Source: Victivallaceae bacterium (GTDB taxonomy: Bacteria; Verrucomicrobiota; Lentisphaeria; Victivallales; Victivallaceae). Taken from it: 6,855 nucleotides of DNA. Position numbers and translations under genes: made by a program. Location of the stretch: the NCBI GenBank assembly GCA_028717165.1, contig JAQUOK010000165.1:1-6855 (forward strand), in the 5' to 3' direction. Shown here piece after piece: positions 5,891 to 6,855 of the stretch (position 1 is the first letter of the stretch; the number at the start of each line of letters is the position of its first letter). The notes under the pieces are model-generated. The model did not search any database. It saw only the letters and a list, made by a program, of their open reading frames with translations, and was not told the origin of the DNA.

Positions 5891-6709
5891 ATGATTAATT
5901 TTTCATTAATAAGTATTCGGCAATTTACCGATCCAGTCAAAAGTTTTACCCAGGTTGTATTCAGACCCTGGATTATACTTTATGCGGACGGGTGTATCTA
6001 TGAACGCGTTTTCGATAATAAAGGTAAACTGTTATTTGAGCTGCATAATGATCTGAATCCGGCTTTGTTTCTGTTTCTGCCCGGGATGAAGCTTGAATTC
6101 AGCTATTCCGCAAAGCGTAATAACTGGGCTATAATCCTGTCGGATCTGCAGTTGCGTTATTCCGGGCAGCCGGATATGTTTGAAATCTATGACGGCCAGT
6201 TCTGGATCCCGATTCCGCGCATGGTTCCGCTTTCGAATGAAATGCTGAATTATTGGGAATTGGAATTCAGCCGGATAAAGGATGTCCATCAGAGCAGTTT
6301 GCCGGCGGATCAGTTTTATTGCAAACTGGCGGTATGTGATATCATAAAATATATTATTTCCAGGCGAGATGATTTGTCTTCTTCCCTGTCGCCGGCGGAA
6401 AAATTGAAAAAGCTGCTTGACGCTGACAGCAAGTTTGAAAAATCAATCGAACAATTGTGTAAGGAATGCAGTTATTCAAGTGATTACCTGAGAGAACTGT
6501 TTAAAAAACAGTATGGGCTGGCTCCTCAAAATTATCGTTTCCAGAAACGGATGCATGAAGCGATGCGGCTGATTACCGACAGCAGTCTGCTCGTTAAAGA
6601 GATCAGCGATATTCTCGGATTCGACTACAATTCGCATTTTACCAAGGTTTTTCGAAAAGAATACAATATTTCTCCGCGGGATGCAATCCGTAAATTCAGA
6701 AATGTCTGA
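5891..6709 (+). CDS. AraC-family transcriptional regulator
   Basis: This 272-residue protein (numbered from the ATG at 5891) has an N-terminal cupin-like sensor half (about 15-110), a linker helix region (about 115-180) and a C-terminal AraC DNA-binding domain with two helix-turn-helix units. The first (about 185-226) contains SIEQLCKECSYSSDYLRELF and the second (about 232-270) contains VKEISDILGFDYNSHFTKVF, followed by the family signature F-R-K-E-Y-N-I-S-P. The frame is open further upstream to a TTG at 5801, but that codon and the ATG at 5819 lie before the predicted transcription start at about 5836, so the ATG at 5891 is chosen. It has no clear Shine-Dalgarno sequence, only AGG one base away, so translation may be weak or controlled. 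Such regulators commonly bind a sugar and activate the neighbouring operon. The divergent arrangement makes the prepilin-led operon the likely target. The gene looks more AT-rich than the operon genes. Confidence 0.88.
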   Translation: MINFSLISIRQFTDPVKSFTQVVFRPWIILYADGCIYERVFDNKGKLLFELHNDLNPALFLFLPGMKLEFSYSAKRNNWAIILSDLQLRYSGQPDMFEIYDGQFWIPIPRMVPLSNEMLNYWELEFSRIKDVHQSSLPADQFYCKLAVCDIIKYIISRRDDLSSSLSPAEKLKKLLDADSKFEKSIEQLCKECSYSSDYLRELFKKQYGLAPQNYRFQKRMHEAMRLITDSSLLVKEISDILGFDYNSHFTKVFRKEYNISPRDAIRKFRNV

Positions 6710-6720
6710 ACCCTCATTTT
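6695..6720. terminator. Weak candidate bidirectional terminator between converging genes
   Basis: TTCAGA at 6695-6700 and TCTGAA at 6705-6710 form a perfect 6-bp stem with a 4-nt loop, overlapping the AraC stop codon. Reading plus, TTTT follows 6 nt later at 6717-6720; reading minus, TTT follows immediately. The position at a convergent junction with only 9 nt between stop codons fits a shared terminator, but the stem is short and only one third GC. Confidence 0.3.
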
Positions 6721-6855
6721 ATCCTTTGACGCCGCCGAGCTGAATGCCCTTGACGAAGAATTTCTGTCCGATCAGGAAAACCGCCACGAGCGGGATGATA
6801 CTCATCAGCGACCCGGCCATCAGGAGATTCCATTTGGTGCTGTGTTCGCCCATGA
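6719..6855 (-). CDS. Carbohydrate ABC transporter permease, MalG/CUT1 type, C-terminal fragment
   Basis: Only the last 45 codons lie in the window; the gene enters from the right edge. The fragment begins in 'MGEHSTKWNLLMAGSLMSII', continues through a transmembrane helix 'PLVAVFLIGQKFFV', and ends in 'KGIQLGGVKG' before TAA at 6721-6719. This is the hallmark tail of the MalG-like inner-membrane subunit of CUT1 sugar importers (typically W-x-x-L-M-A, then P, then Q-x-F-F-V-x-G-x-x-x-G-x-V-K-G). The upstream part, including the EAA loop that contacts the ATPase, is outside the window. The partner permease and sugar-binding protein are probably encoded further right. The gene converges on the AraC gene with 9 nt between stop codons, so it belongs to a separate transcript. 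The sugar transported cannot be told from this fragment. Confidence 0.9.
   Translation of the reverse strand, partial: MGEHSTKWNLLMAGSLMSIIPLVAVFLIGQKFFVKGIQLGGVKG

Noticed and set aside
1..6855. CRISPR array, tRNA or rRNA genes, insertion sequence, phage or defence system
   Set aside because: No spaced direct repeats, clover-leaf candidates, transposase or integrase frames, or defence domains were seen; nearly all sequence is accounted for by metabolic, regulatory and transport genes.

Overview
The window looks like part of a carbohydrate-utilisation locus from a Lentisphaerota bacterium of the Victivallis type, or a close relative in the Planctomycetota/Verrucomicrobiota/Chlamydiota (PVC) superphylum. 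The evidence is a prepilin-like protein with a near-canonical FTLIELLVVIAIIAILA N-terminus, a uroporphyrinogen-decarboxylase-like protein unsuited to haem synthesis, a Gfo/Idh/MocA protein of GH109-like layout, a planctomycete-style SGNH hydrolase, an AraC regulator and a CUT1-type sugar permease. This assignment rests on remembered family distributions; no search was run.

Layout. Positions 1-5779 form one minus-strand gene train read from right to left: prepilin-like protein (5779-5084), secreted SGNH hydrolase (4997-4278), Gfo/Idh/MocA protein (4263-3034), URO-D-like protein (3037-1997), secreted right-handed beta-helix protein (1992-547), and an exported beta-propeller protein (547 to beyond position 1). 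From the SGNH gene onward the genes are separated by 14 nt, a 4-nt ATGA overlap, 4 nt, and a TAATG junction, so this is almost certainly one operon. The only real gap is 86 nt between the prepilin and SGNH genes, and it holds two adjacent small inverted repeats. On the plus strand an AraC-family regulator (5891-6709) is transcribed divergently. The 111-nt divergent region holds two good sigma70-like promoters whose -10 boxes overlap on opposite strands. At the right edge the last 45 codons of a MalG-type permease gene (6719-6855, minus strand) converge on the regulator, with 9 nt between the stop codons.

How the genes may work together (inference). The regulator probably senses a sugar and controls the divergent operon. 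The exported SGNH hydrolase would remove acyl groups, and the beta-helix protein would bind or cleave a polysaccharide. The permease would belong to an importer for the released sugars. The Gfo/Idh/MocA and URO-D-like proteins, which lack signal peptides, would process the imported sugar in the cytoplasm. No substrate can be named from the sequence. No RNA gene, CRISPR array, insertion sequence or attachment site was seen, and the only stretch over 80 nt without a coding call, apart from the divergent promoter region, is the 86-nt gap described above.
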